Source of the DNA: Ruminococcus sp.
Lineage (GTDB): Bacteria > Bacillota > Clostridia > Oscillospirales > Acutalibacteraceae
DNA length: 50,060 nt
Direction: 5' to 3'
Assembly: GCA_017433905.1 (NCBI GenBank)
Contig: JAFRGI010000020.1
Location: 1 to 50,060 of the forward strand
Below, in pieces: positions 18,073 to 26,971 of the stretch (position 1 is the first letter of the stretch; the number at the start of each line of letters is the position of its first letter). The translations under genes were made by a program, and so were the position numbers. Below the pieces are notes generated by a model that worked only from the letters and a program-made list of their open reading frames with translations, made no database searches and was not told the DNA's origin.

Positions 18073-18796
18073 AAGCTTCGCCCCGCTTTGTACCGCAATG
18101 GATTTTGACAACTGCGGTCTGATCGTGGGCGACGCGCATTTATGCGTGACAAAGGCACTGGTTGCCCTCGACATCACTACCGAGGTCGTCGAGGAAGCCA
18201 AGCTTCTGGGATGTGAGCTGATTATCAGTCATCATCCCGTGATTTTTCAGCCCATCAAACAGCTCGGCACACAATCCGTTCCCTATCTGCTTGCACAAAA
18301 CGGGATTGCCGCCCTTTGCATGCACACAAATCTCGACCTCAGCGAGGTATTCGGCGTCAACATCTGTCTCGGACAGGCGGCAGGACTGCTCACCCTCCAA
18401 CGCGCCGGCTGCGGCGACGCGCTGTTCTTCGGCGAACTGGAGAACGAAACCGATACGCTGACGCTCGCGCAGCGCGTCAAAAACAACCTCGACTGCGAGG
18501 GACTGCGCTATACAGAGGGAAAAGGCACACTCAAAACCGTCGCTGTTTCGAGCGGTGCAGGCGGCTCCGACATCTATGCCGCAGCACAGATCGGTGCGGA
18601 CGTACTGATTACGGGAGAAATCAAGCACCACGAAATCAACGCAGCCAACGAGCTGCGCATCGCCGTGATCGACACGGGACATTTCAAAAGTGAAAACATT
18701 GTGATCGCTCCGCTGACAGAGCGTCTGACAGCGGAATTTCCTGCAATCAAATTTACAAAATCGCAAACCTGCAGCGATAAAATGAAATATCTTTAA
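18038..18796 (+). CDS. Nif3-like dinuclear metal centre protein
   Basis: A 252-residue member of the NIF3/YqfO family, hexameric proteins with a two-metal site. Metal-binding candidates are the HHP in ELIISHHPVIF (about residue 67), MHTNLDLSEVFGVN (about 95) and the C-terminal GHFKSEN. The central PII-like insert of some YqfO proteins is absent, so this is the short form. The ATG at 18038 is chosen because AGGAG lies 6 bases upstream; an earlier in-frame ATG at 17993 lies deep in trmK. The molecular role of the family is unsettled. Confidence 0.88.
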   Translation: MTTIQDILNYFESFAPLCTAMDFDNCGLIVGDAHLCVTKALVALDITTEVVEEAKLLGCELIISHHPVIFQPIKQLGTQSVPYLLAQNGIAALCMHTNLDLSEVFGVNICLGQAAGLLTLQRAGCGDALFFGELENETDTLTLAQRVKNNLDCEGLRYTEGKGTLKTVAVSSGAGGSDIYAAAQIGADVLITGEIKHHEINAANELRIAVIDTGHFKSENIVIAPLTERLTAEFPAIKFTKSQTCSDKMKYL

Positions 18797-18813
18797 TTGT
18801 TGTAAAAAAGCAA

Positions 18814-18842
18814 TTGCATAATCGGTTACAAAATGCTATAAT
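18814..18842 (+). promoter_or_regulatory. trmB promoter
   Basis: TTGCAT (18814-18819), a 17-base spacer and TATAAT (18837-18842), 30 bases before the trmB start. Confidence 0.72.
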
Positions 18843-18872
18843 TAGATGATAACTGTATGAGAAGGAGCCATT

Positions 18873-19541
18873 ATGCGTATCAGAAAGAAAAAATGGGCGG
18901 CACCCGAATTAAGTGTCTGCGACTTTTTCGTCAAAAATCCCGAAGAACATGCAGGCAAATGGTGCGAAGCTTTCCCCAACAAACAGCCTGTTTACCTGGA
19001 GATCGGCTGCGGCAAGGGCGGCTTTGCCGGTCAGTTTGCTCTGCAAAACCCTCATATCAACCTCATTGCTGTCGATATCAAAATAGATATGCTCGGCGTG
19101 GGCCGACGCACCATCGTCAAGCTCTTCGAGGAAAACGGCAAATCACAGGAGGAGATCAGCAATCTGCTTCTCGTCAACTACAACGTGGAACAGCTTGACC
19201 GAATCATCACGCCCGATGACAAAATTGAACGGCTGTTCATTAATTTCTGCAATCCGTGGCCGCGCGAACGTCACAAAAAACGCCGTCTCACCTATCCGCG
19301 CAAGCTGGAAATGTACAAGCGTTTTTTGGCAAAGGACGCCGAGATCCGCTTCAAAACCGACGACGACGGACTGTTTGAGGAAAGTGTTACGTATTTTAAG
19401 GACTGCGGATACGACATTACCTTTCTCACCCGCGACCTTCATCAAAGCGGTTTTGAGGGCAACATCATAACCGAGCATGAAAAAATGTTCACCGAGGAAG
19501 GCAAAACCATCAAGTTTTTGATTGCAAAACAAAAGCGTTGA
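18873..19541 (+). CDS. trmB: tRNA (guanine(46)-N7)-methyltransferase
   Basis: A 222-residue SAM-dependent enzyme making m7G46 in the tRNA variable loop. The SAM site YLEIGCGKGGF lies at about residues 41-51, AVDIKIDM at about 68, the catalytic FINFCNPWPRERHKKRRL block at about 122-139, and the FKTDDDGLFEES segment near 165. Length is normal. GAAGGAG lies 6 bases upstream of the ATG. The next gene begins 65 bases later and is unrelated. Confidence 0.95.
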   Translation: MRIRKKKWAAPELSVCDFFVKNPEEHAGKWCEAFPNKQPVYLEIGCGKGGFAGQFALQNPHINLIAVDIKIDMLGVGRRTIVKLFEENGKSQEEISNLLLVNYNVEQLDRIITPDDKIERLFINFCNPWPRERHKKRRLTYPRKLEMYKRFLAKDAEIRFKTDDDGLFEESVTYFKDCGYDITFLTRDLHQSGFEGNIITEHEKMFTEEGKTIKFLIAKQKR

Positions 19542-19606
19542 TGTTCAAAAAGATTTCATTACATGAACCATACGGCATTATTTTAGCAATAAAGAGGTGA
19601 CAAGAC

Positions 19607-20938
19607 TTGAAGCTCAGATTGCCTGCCGCGCTGCTCGGCGCGTGTATGATACTTTTCGCCAACGGCTGCAGCTTTTGGGAGCTCGGTCTAAACGACGCGC
19701 TGCGCCCGCCCAAAACCATGGGTGACGAAGCGGAAATCGAAAAACTGATTTCCGAATCCGCCAAGGGCAGCTACATACTCAAATATCCGAAAAACGGCAA
19801 CTACCGCAGCGCCATTATCACACAGGACATTGACGGCGACAATGTTTCCGAAGCGATCGCGTTTTTTCGCGCTAAAGAAGAACCCGCGCGTCTGCATATG
19901 CTCGTGATGTATGAATCGGACAACGGATGGAAAATCTCGGGCGACTTTGTGACGGAAACAACCGATGTGGACTGCGTTGACTTTGCCAAGGTAACGGACA
20001 GCGGCAGTCTGGATATTCTCGTCGGCTACACCACTTACTCGCCCAACGTCAATTTTCTCTCCTGCTATACCTACCGTAACGGCGAGACAACCTCTGTGTC
20101 CGCAGGACAGAGTTATTCCGCGTTTTACTGCGGCAACCTCGGATCGGGCAACCGCAGCGAGGTAATGACGCTTTCGCTCTACAGCCCCGACAACGAGGCA
20201 AAGGCAACGCTGCTGGAATACAACGACGACAAACACGCTCTCTACTCTAAATCTTCTGTGTCGATGGATCCGAGCGTGATCAAATACCGCCATGTAGCCT
20301 TCGGAGAACTTGCGGGCGGCGTTCGCGGCATTACCGTCGACGGCGCCTATGCCGACGAAACGCTTTGTACGCAGGTAATATACTATAACCGCGATCTTGC
20401 TGTGCTGCGCAATCCGCTCTATCGTGAAAAAACGCCGAACCCCACCCTGCGCACCGCTGATATTTTTTCCGACGATATCACCAACAATAAACGACTGGAT
20501 ATCCCCACTGTGCACAAGCTTCCGTTCGAAAATGCGAACACACAAAGTGTCACGGCGGACAGAGTCACGCTCAATAACTTTGACGCAGCGGAGGAAACGC
20601 TGGTCAACGAACAAGATTACGCATTGAACACAGCATACAATTTTTGCGTCAAAATTCCCAAAACATGGGATCCGGACAGCTATACGGCACAGCTTGACGG
20701 GGATGACATGCGGTTTTATGAATGGAAAAACAATTCTCCCGGCGAACAACTTTTTGAAATCCGCGCCATTGATGCAACAAAATGGAACCAAGGCAAGGAC
20801 AAGGACGGCTACACGCTGATATACCGCGACAACCGCTACGCCTATGCCATGCATAATTACACAGACAGCGACAGTCAATTTGCACTGACTGATGACGAAA
20901 TAAAGACATCGTTCAGCCTTCTCACAATTGCAGGCTGA
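19607..20938 (+). CDS. Putative lipoprotein next to a two-component system
   Basis: A 443-residue exported protein. The N terminus has two Lys/Arg, a hydrophobic stretch and a lipobox-like FANGC, predicting lipidation at Cys21. The body (about 45-300) holds repeated ITQDIDGDN-like and YCGNLGSGNRSE-like segments that resemble degenerate FG-GAP/calcium-loop propeller repeats; the C-terminal 120 residues have no recognised domain. The start is TTG at 19607, behind AGAGGTGA. The response regulator begins 32 bases after the stop, so the protein may be an extracellular sensor accessory or a target of the system; this is inference from position only. Confidence 0.75.
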   Translation: MKLRLPAALLGACMILFANGCSFWELGLNDALRPPKTMGDEAEIEKLISESAKGSYILKYPKNGNYRSAIITQDIDGDNVSEAIAFFRAKEEPARLHMLVMYESDNGWKISGDFVTETTDVDCVDFAKVTDSGSLDILVGYTTYSPNVNFLSCYTYRNGETTSVSAGQSYSAFYCGNLGSGNRSEVMTLSLYSPDNEAKATLLEYNDDKHALYSKSSVSMDPSVIKYRHVAFGELAGGVRGITVDGAYADETLCTQVIYYNRDLAVLRNPLYREKTPNPTLRTADIFSDDITNNKRLDIPTVHKLPFENANTQSVTADRVTLNNFDAAEETLVNEQDYALNTAYNFCVKIPKTWDPDSYTAQLDGDDMRFYEWKNNSPGEQLFEIRAIDATKWNQGKDKDGYTLIYRDNRYAYAMHNYTDSDSQFALTDDEIKTSFSLLTIAG

Positions 20939-20970
20939 ACAGGATAACAGAAATCATACGGAGGTTAAAA

Positions 20971-21678
20971 ATGAAAAAAATTCTGGTTTGCGAGGATGAA
21001 GCTGCTATCCGCGATTTTGTAGTCATTAACCTGACGCGCGCAGGCTACGACGTAGTTGAAGCAGACTGCGGCGAAATGGCGCTCAAAAAATATGAGGACC
21101 ACAACGGCGACTTTGATATCGCGATTCTCGATGTCATGATGCCCGGCATCAACGGCTTTGAGGTTTGCAAGGAGCTGCGCAACCGTAACGGCGGCATCGG
21201 CATCATTATGCTTTCCGCCAAAACGCAGGAAATGGACAAGGTGACAGGTCTGATGCTCGGCGCAGACGATTACGTCGCAAAGCCCTTCTCCCCCTCTGAG
21301 CTTCTCGCGCGTGTGGATTCTCTCTATCGGCGCGTCTCGCTGGCGCAGTCCAAAAACGAGAATAACTTCAAAGAAGAACTCAAAAGCGGCGAATTTACAC
21401 TTAATCTGCGCAACCGCGCGCTGCTCAAAAGCGGCAAAATGATTGAACTGACACAGGTGGAATTTCAGATTATGGAGTATTTCTTCTCCAATCCCAACGT
21501 TGCGCTCGACAGAATTGATATTCTCAATCATGTCTGGGGCGACGCTTATGTCGGCGAAGATAAAATCGTTGACGTCAATATACGCCGTCTGCGCATGAAG
21601 GTTGAGGATGAACCGTCTAACCCCAAGCACATCATCACTGTATGGGGTCTGGGCTACAAATGGGACGCGGGCGAATAA
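20971..21678 (+). CDS. Response regulator, OmpR/PhoB family
   Basis: A 235-residue DNA-binding regulator. The receiver domain spans about 2-118, with the acidic pair in CEDE, the phosphoacceptor Asp54 (AILDVMMPG), and Lys in DYVAKPFSPSE. The winged-helix output domain spans about 135-232 (LTQVEFQIMEYF and the VDVNIRRLRMKVE recognition-helix region). GGAGG lies 7 bases before the ATG. It sits between the lipoprotein and the histidine kinase, in the usual regulator-kinase order. The signal is not deducible. Confidence 0.94.
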   Translation: MKKILVCEDEAAIRDFVVINLTRAGYDVVEADCGEMALKKYEDHNGDFDIAILDVMMPGINGFEVCKELRNRNGGIGIIMLSAKTQEMDKVTGLMLGADDYVAKPFSPSELLARVDSLYRRVSLAQSKNENNFKEELKSGEFTLNLRNRALLKSGKMIELTQVEFQIMEYFFSNPNVALDRIDILNHVWGDAYVGEDKIVDVNIRRLRMKVEDEPSNPKHIITVWGLGYKWDAGE

Positions 21679-21732
21679 GCTTTTGCGTTCGTCTGTGTGC
21701 ATGAACTGAACGAAAAAGGAGGCGGACAGCAA

Positions 21733-23205
21733 ATGTTTCACGGCATTACCAAACGATGGATGCTCAACACACTCAGCGTCATTTTTACCATTATCGTGCT
21801 GATTGTTGTCAGCCTCATCTTTGTTATCACCTATGTGTTCCAAAACAGCGTGGAGCAAAGACTCACCTCCACCTGTAATGAGCTGAGTCTTGTTTTTTCG
21901 GGCTACACCAGCAATAATGCCTCGGATTTTACCGCCGCAGCGCGCGAATATGTGGAAAATTTTGATCAAAAAGAACGCATGTGCGTCATGGTCATCAATG
22001 CCTCCGGCAAAATCATCCTCACCTCCACGGGCTTTGTCCCTTCCGAAACCGAAGAAATGAAGGATTATGAGGACGCCCAAAAAAACAAGGACGGATTTGC
22101 CGTTTGGAGCGGAAAGCTCTCCTCCGGTGAACCTGCCATGAGTGAAACACGCATTATCAGCACCGAAAACGGCATTATGGTCGGCGCTGTGCGCTACATC
22201 GTCTCGATGGAACCGATAAACAGCAGAATCCTGATTGCGGATGCAATCATCGTTGCCCTCGGCATGCTGATGCTCGCACTGGTTATTTTTTCCGGTCTGC
22301 TTTTTATCCGTTCCATTGTCAAGCCTATTCGCAGCCTCAGCGAAACCGCCGCGCAGATCGCACAGGGAGACTTTTCCGCTTCTGAAAAAATCGAGTATAA
22401 GTACGACGATGAAATCGGCGATCTCTGCAGCGCTGTCAGCGATATGGCAAAGGATCTGCAGACCACGGAACAAATGAAAAACGACTTTATCTCGCGCGTA
22501 TCCCACGAGTTGCGCACACCCCTGACGGCAATCAAGGGCTGGGCAGAAACCATGCAGCTCAGCGAACGCGGAACGCTTGACCGCCGCACCTTCGACCGCG
22601 GCATGGGCGTCATTATCAAAGAGAGTTCGCGTCTGACGAGTATCGTAGAGGAGCTGCTCGACTTCGGCAGAATCCAAAGCGGTAGAATGGTACTGATCAA
22701 CGAAAAAATCGACATCATCGCCGAGTTTGACGAAGCCGTCTATATGCTCAAGGAACGCGCCGTCGAAGAGGGCATCCATCTTCTCTACGACGAGGACGAC
22801 TCCGTTTACTATCCGCCCGTCTACGGAGACCGCAACCGTCTTAGGCAGGTGTTTCTCAATATTCTTGACAACGCTCTCAAATACACGCCAAAGGGAGGTG
22901 TTGTAGCGGCACAGGTGATTTACACCAAGGATGATCCGGATGTCATCAAAATTGTCATCACGGATTCGGGTTGCGGAATTTCCACCGAGGATTTGCCGCG
23001 GGTCAAGGAAAAATTCTATAAAGCCAATCAATCGGTCGGCGGCTCCGGCATCGGTCTCGCCGTCGCCGATGAAATCATGAATCTCCACAACGGTTCGCTT
23101 GATATTGAGAGCGGCGAGGGAGTCGGCACCACCGTCACCCTCACCTTTCCCGTGTATCAGGAGGGACAGGAAAACAACACAGAAACAAAAAACATCAAAC
23201 TGTAG
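21733..23205 (+). CDS. Membrane sensor histidine kinase
   Basis: A 490-residue kinase, partner of the regulator just upstream. Transmembrane segments lie at about 12-34 and 165-193, enclosing a 130-residue extracytoplasmic sensor region. HAMP follows (about 194-245), then the HisKA domain with phosphoacceptor His258 (RVSHELRTPLTA). The ATPase domain follows (about 350-475), with N-box DNALKYT, G1 DSGCGIS and G2 GSGIGLAV. Start choice: GGAGG lies 10 bases before this ATG, whereas the earlier in-frame start at 21697 would precede that site. Confidence 0.93.
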   Translation: MFHGITKRWMLNTLSVIFTIIVLIVVSLIFVITYVFQNSVEQRLTSTCNELSLVFSGYTSNNASDFTAAAREYVENFDQKERMCVMVINASGKIILTSTGFVPSETEEMKDYEDAQKNKDGFAVWSGKLSSGEPAMSETRIISTENGIMVGAVRYIVSMEPINSRILIADAIIVALGMLMLALVIFSGLLFIRSIVKPIRSLSETAAQIAQGDFSASEKIEYKYDDEIGDLCSAVSDMAKDLQTTEQMKNDFISRVSHELRTPLTAIKGWAETMQLSERGTLDRRTFDRGMGVIIKESSRLTSIVEELLDFGRIQSGRMVLINEKIDIIAEFDEAVYMLKERAVEEGIHLLYDEDDSVYYPPVYGDRNRLRQVFLNILDNALKYTPKGGVVAAQVIYTKDDPDVIKIVITDSGCGISTEDLPRVKEKFYKANQSVGGSGIGLAVADEIMNLHNGSLDIESGEGVGTTVTLTFPVYQEGQENNTETKNIKL

Positions 23206-23250
23206 GCGTTCGCTTTCAGCGAACCCTGCCATCCAGCAAAAGGAGTTCCT

Positions 23251-24255
23251 ATGTCAAAACAAACAAAAAAAATCACCTCCATCGGCGGCAGCGCGCTGAT
23301 TGAAGGTATCATGATGCGCGGTCCAAAAAAAAGCACCGTCTGTGTCCGCACAGGCAAGGATACTATCTACAGCAAAGACGTCCGTATCACAACTCTTGCC
23401 GAAAAATGTGCCCTTTTCAAGCTTCCGTTTTTCCGCGGAATAGCGGGTCTGATCGACTCCATGCGCCTGAGCTACAAAAGTCTGATGATTTCCGCAGACC
23501 AGGCGATCGAAAGCGTCGAAACGGAAGAGGATGAAAAACCGAGCAAATTTGAAAAGTGGCTTCAGGACAAATTCGGAGACAAGCTGATCAACGCACTGAT
23601 GGTCTTTGCCTCCGTCCTGGGCGTTGCAATCGCTATTGCCCTGTTTTTCTTTTTGCCGTCTTTTCTCTTTGATCTCTGCGGCAATGTTGTGCCCGCTTTC
23701 CGCGAAAGCGACAGCACCCCCGAAATGGTGCGCCTCTGGAAATCCGTTTTTGAAGGCGTGCTGAAAATTGTTCTCTTCCTCGGTTACATCTTAATCGTTT
23801 CGCGCATGGGCGATATGAAACGCGTGTTCATGTATCACGGCGCGGAGCACAAGACTATTTTCTGCTACGAAAACGAGGAAGAGCTGACGGTTGAAAACGT
23901 CAAAAAGCAAACTCGCTTCCATCCGCGCTGCGGTACCAGTTTTATGGTTATTATGCTGATTCTCGGTATTGTGATCGGTCTTTTCGTACCCGCTGCACCT
24001 TTTGGTATAGCGTTTTTGAGACCCTTATTCAAAATTCTGCTTATCCCCGTGACCTGCGGCATCGGTTACGAGCTGATTAAGCTCTGCGGCAAGCACGACA
24101 ATCACTTCACACGCATTATCGCCGCTCCCGGTCTCTGGGCGCAGCGCATCACCACCAAGGAACCCGAGGACGACATGATCGAAGTCGCGATCAAGGCAAT
24201 TACGGCAGTAATCCCCGAGGACGGTTCCGACATTGTCAAAAACTGCGGATGCTAA
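23251..24255 (+). CDS. yqhQ: DUF1385 / YqhQ family membrane protein
   Basis: A 334-residue membrane protein of the YqhQ family, of unproved function. The soluble N-terminal region has GGSALIEGIMMRGP, strongly conserved in the family; hydrophobic segments lie at about 113-135, 172-190 and 230-275, and HGAEHKT (about 196) is the family histidine motif. AAAGGAG lies 6 bases before the ATG. Its last seven bases overlap prmC, as in many Clostridia, where yqhQ, prmC and prfA cluster; prfA is absent here. Confidence 0.88.
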   Translation: MSKQTKKITSIGGSALIEGIMMRGPKKSTVCVRTGKDTIYSKDVRITTLAEKCALFKLPFFRGIAGLIDSMRLSYKSLMISADQAIESVETEEDEKPSKFEKWLQDKFGDKLINALMVFASVLGVAIAIALFFFLPSFLFDLCGNVVPAFRESDSTPEMVRLWKSVFEGVLKIVLFLGYILIVSRMGDMKRVFMYHGAEHKTIFCYENEEELTVENVKKQTRFHPRCGTSFMVIMLILGIVIGLFVPAAPFGIAFLRPLFKILLIPVTCGIGYELIKLCGKHDNHFTRIIAAPGLWAQRITTKEPEDDMIEVAIKAITAVIPEDGSDIVKNCGC

Positions 24256-25076
24256 AGGACGTATATATCACCTGCCGTGACGCGCTGAAACAGGGAGGTA
24301 TTGAAAACGCTGCTTTTGAAGCGCAATGCATGCTGGAGCACTTGACGGGCTACAGCCGCGCAGCTCTTCTGGCGCACGGCGAGGAACCGTTTGACCGGCA
24401 GGATGCGCTGGACCATATGATCCGGCGCCGACTCGACCGCGAGCCTCTGCAATACATTTTCGGCAAATGGACCTTTTGCGGCATCGAGCTCGCTGTCGGC
24501 GAGGGCGTGCTGATTCCGCGCGACGACACCGAGGTTGTTCTCCGGCTCTGCATGGATTTTCTTAAAAGCAAACCAAACGCGCAGTGCATTGATCTCTGCG
24601 CAGGCAGCGGTGCAATTGCAATTGCACTGGCGCAGCTCTCTCACGCGGACGTCACCGCAATAGAACTGAGCGAACAGGCATATGCTTACCTAAAACAAAA
24701 TACCAAAAACACGTCCGTTACCCCTGTCCGGGGCGATATCTTCACCTGTCACACAGATGTTCCGGACGCCGGTACAGACTTGATTGTCTCCAATCCGCCA
24801 TACATTCCTTCCGCTGAACTTCCCTCCCTACAGACAGAGGTTCGGTTTGAACCGGCCATAGCACTTGACGGCGGCACGGACGGTACAGACTTTTATAAAA
24901 CGATTATCCGCTGTTGGAGCAGCAAGCTCAAGCCCGGCGGCGCACTTGCTTTTGAACTCGGCGAACAACAGGCCGACATGGTACGCGATATGATGAAAAC
25001 TGCCGGATTTGGCAATATCCGCACAGAAAAAGACTTTGGCGGCACGCAAAGGGCAATAATTGGAACAATGCTCTGA
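24249..25076 (+). CDS. prmC: Peptide chain release factor N5-glutamine methyltransferase
   Basis: A 275-residue SAM-dependent enzyme methylating the glutamine of the GGQ motif in release factors RF1/RF2. The helical N-terminal domain (about 1-75) is followed by the methyltransferase fold with [16 protein letters not shown] (about 116-131) and the active-site SNPPYI (about 180). The start overlaps yqhQ by seven bases and has no strong ribosome binding site of its own, so coupling to yqhQ is likely. Confidence 0.93.
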   Translation: MLKDVYITCRDALKQGGIENAAFEAQCMLEHLTGYSRAALLAHGEEPFDRQDALDHMIRRRLDREPLQYIFGKWTFCGIELAVGEGVLIPRDDTEVVLRLCMDFLKSKPNAQCIDLCAGSGAIAIALAQLSHADVTAIELSEQAYAYLKQNTKNTSVTPVRGDIFTCHTDVPDAGTDLIVSNPPYIPSAELPSLQTEVRFEPAIALDGGTDGTDFYKTIIRCWSSKLKPGGALAFELGEQQADMVRDMMKTAGFGNIRTEKDFGGTQRAIIGTML

Positions 25077-25081
25077 GTTTA

Positions 25082-25093
25082 GAAAATTTGTTC
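25082..25093 (+). promoter_or_regulatory. Possible SOS (LexA) half-matching site upstream of recA
   Basis: GAAA-ATTT-GTTC matches seven of eight arm positions of the GAAC-N4-GTTC SOS box of clostridial LexA and lies 21 bases before the recA -35 box. A separate perfect palindrome GAAACGTTTC (25150-25159) spans the likely transcription start. Either could be an operator; neither is proved. Confidence 0.3.
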
Positions 25094-25114
25094 GAATTTT
25101 TGACTCCGTAAATC

Positions 25115-25143
25115 TTGCAAATTTTTTTCTAATCCTTTATAAT
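25115..25143 (+). promoter_or_regulatory. recA promoter
   Basis: TTGCAA (25115-25120), a 17-base spacer and TATAAT (25138-25143), in an AT-rich stretch just after prmC. Confidence 0.78.
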
Positions 25144-25200
25144 ATACACGAAACGTTTCAGATAGATTTTGACATGCACAACACGGAGGTAAATGAAAAC

Positions 25201-26334
25201 ATGGCAGCAGAGAAAAAAACTGACAAAAAACCGGATAAACAAACCGCGCTGGATACAGCGATCAAGCAACTGGAAAAACAATTCGGAAAGGGCGCCGTTA
25301 TGCGTCTCGGCGAAAACAAACACATGAATGTGGAACATATTTCAACCGGCTCCCTCTCCCTCGACGTCGCTCTCGGCATCGGCGGACTGCCCCGCGGCAG
25401 AATCGTAGAGATCTACGGTCCCGAGTCCTCGGGCAAAACCACCCTCTCGCTGCACTGCATTGCGGAGGGTCAGAAAAACGGCGGCAATGTCGCCTTTATC
25501 GACGTAGAGCATGCGCTTGACCCTGTTTACGCGGAAGCGTTGGGCGTCAACATTGACGAACTGCTGGTATCGCAGCCGGACACGGGCGAGGACGCGCTCG
25601 AAATTGCCGAGGGACTGATTCGCAGCGGCGCCATCGACGTCATCGTTATCGACTCCGTTGCAGCGCTTGTTCCCAAGGCAGAGATTGAGGGCGAAATGGG
25701 CGACAGCCATGTCGGTCTGCATGCGCGCCTGATGTCACAGGCGCTCCGGAAGCTCGCGGGCGCAATCAACAAAAGCAACTGCGTTGCGATTTTCATTAAC
25801 CAACTGCGCGAAAAAGTCGGCGTGATCTACGGCAACCCCGAGGTCACCACCGGCGGCAGAGCGCTGAAGTTCTACAGCTCCGTCCGCATTGAGATCCGCA
25901 AGGGCGAGGCGATCAAATCCAACGGAGAGATTATCGGAAACCACACCAAAGCAAAGGTGGTCAAAAATAAACTGGCGCCGCCCTTTAAGGTCGCAGAATT
26001 TGATATTATGTACGGCGAGGGTATTTCCCGCGAGGGCGAGCTTCTCGACATGGCGGTCGAGGCAGAAATCGTGCAAAAGTCAGGCGCGTGGTTCAGTTAC
26101 AAGACCCAGCGTCTCGGACAGGGGCGCGATAAGGTAAAAGAACTATTCAAAAACGATCCCGAACTGGTTCGGCAAATTGAAACCGAGTTGTGGGAAAATA
26201 TTGACAAGCTCTATGCCAAATCGACTCCCAAAGCAAAAGCAGCTCCCAAAGTAACTGTGGAGGAAGTTGCCGACGCACCTGCAGCCAAAACCACTGCCGC
26301 ATCCGTCAATATCGACATCATGGTGGAGGACTGA
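25201..26334 (+). CDS. recA: Recombinase RecA
   Basis: A 377-residue DNA strand-exchange protein and SOS coprotease. The P-loop [10 protein letters not shown] lies at about residues 75-84, DVEHALDP and the [19 protein letters not shown] core at about 105-175, and the [27 protein letters not shown] block follows; the C terminus is a charged, alanine-rich tail. The ATG at 25201 gives the usual RecA N terminus. GGAGG is 11 bases upstream, slightly far, but upstream in-frame codons precede any binding site. recX overlaps the stop by one base. Regulation by LexA is likely from the family; see the possible operator. Confidence 0.96.
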   Translation: MAAEKKTDKKPDKQTALDTAIKQLEKQFGKGAVMRLGENKHMNVEHISTGSLSLDVALGIGGLPRGRIVEIYGPESSGKTTLSLHCIAEGQKNGGNVAFIDVEHALDPVYAEALGVNIDELLVSQPDTGEDALEIAEGLIRSGAIDVIVIDSVAALVPKAEIEGEMGDSHVGLHARLMSQALRKLAGAINKSNCVAIFINQLREKVGVIYGNPEVTTGGRALKFYSSVRIEIRKGEAIKSNGEIIGNHTKAKVVKNKLAPPFKVAEFDIMYGEGISREGELLDMAVEAEIVQKSGAWFSYKTQRLGQGRDKVKELFKNDPELVRQIETELWENIDKLYAKSTPKAKAAPKVTVEEVADAPAAKTTAASVNIDIMVED

Positions 26335-26939
26335 TGAAAATTACCGACATCCGTCCGCGGCGCAAAGCGCTGAGCGCGGTCTTTATCGACGGGGAATTCG
26401 CCGTGAATCTCGACACACAAGTATTGCTCGAAAACCATGTAAATATCGGGCTTGAACTTGATGACGAACAACTGCATGAGCTGATTGAACGCAGCAATGA
26501 ACGCCGTGCCAAGGAAAAAGCGCTTTGGCTCATCTCCTATCGCAGCCACTCAAAAAAAGAGCTGCGCGATAAAATCCGTCGCACCTGCGACACAGACGCA
26601 GCCGAAAAAGCCGTCATGCGCATGGAAGAACTGGGCTTGGTCAATGACCGCGATTATGCCGAGCGCTATGCGCAAACCCTCATTTTTCACAAACACATGT
26701 CCAAACGCGGCGCAGCCATGGAACTGCGCCGCAAAGGCATTGACCGTGAACTCGCTGCAGAAATGCTGGATACCATTGACGTCGACGAACGAGAACAGAT
26801 CGCGGCGATTATTGAACGAAAATATCCGCACATGGAAGATGAAAAAATCCGCCGCCGCGCTGCCGCCGCCCTTCAACGCCTCGGCTACAGCTGGGACGAT
26901 ATCCGGGCAGTCACGGACGATTTTCGAAACAGCGAATAG
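26334..26939 (+). CDS. recX: Regulatory protein RecX
   Basis: A 201-residue all-helical protein binding RecA filaments to limit recombination. It shows three-helix repeats typical of RecX, with SYRSHSKKELRDKI (about 64-77) and MEELGLVNDRDYAERYAQTL (about 97-116) as the conserved N-terminal pair. The ATG shares its A with the recA TGA, and GGAGG lies upstream within recA, so the genes are coupled. Adjacency to recA strongly supports the call. Confidence 0.92.
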   Translation: MKITDIRPRRKALSAVFIDGEFAVNLDTQVLLENHVNIGLELDDEQLHELIERSNERRAKEKALWLISYRSHSKKELRDKIRRTCDTDAAEKAVMRMEELGLVNDRDYAERYAQTLIFHKHMSKRGAAMELRRKGIDRELAAEMLDTIDVDEREQIAAIIERKYPHMEDEKIRRRAAAALQRLGYSWDDIRAVTDDFRNSE

Positions 26940-26971
26940 CCTAACAAACAACTAACCAAGGACTGACACAT

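Noticed and set aside
19688..20878. 396-residue reading frame antisense to the lipoprotein gene
   Set aside because: No ribosome binding site or domain; the sense gene has a lipoprotein signal and good spacing to its neighbours.
20965..23232. 755-residue reading frame antisense to the response regulator and kinase
   Set aside because: It covers two unmistakable genes on the other strand, has no recognisable domain, and its composition is what third-position bias of those genes produces.
25060..25200. Longer recA starting at 25060
   Set aside because: The extra residues are encoded by the prmC end and the recA promoter and do not resemble RecA.
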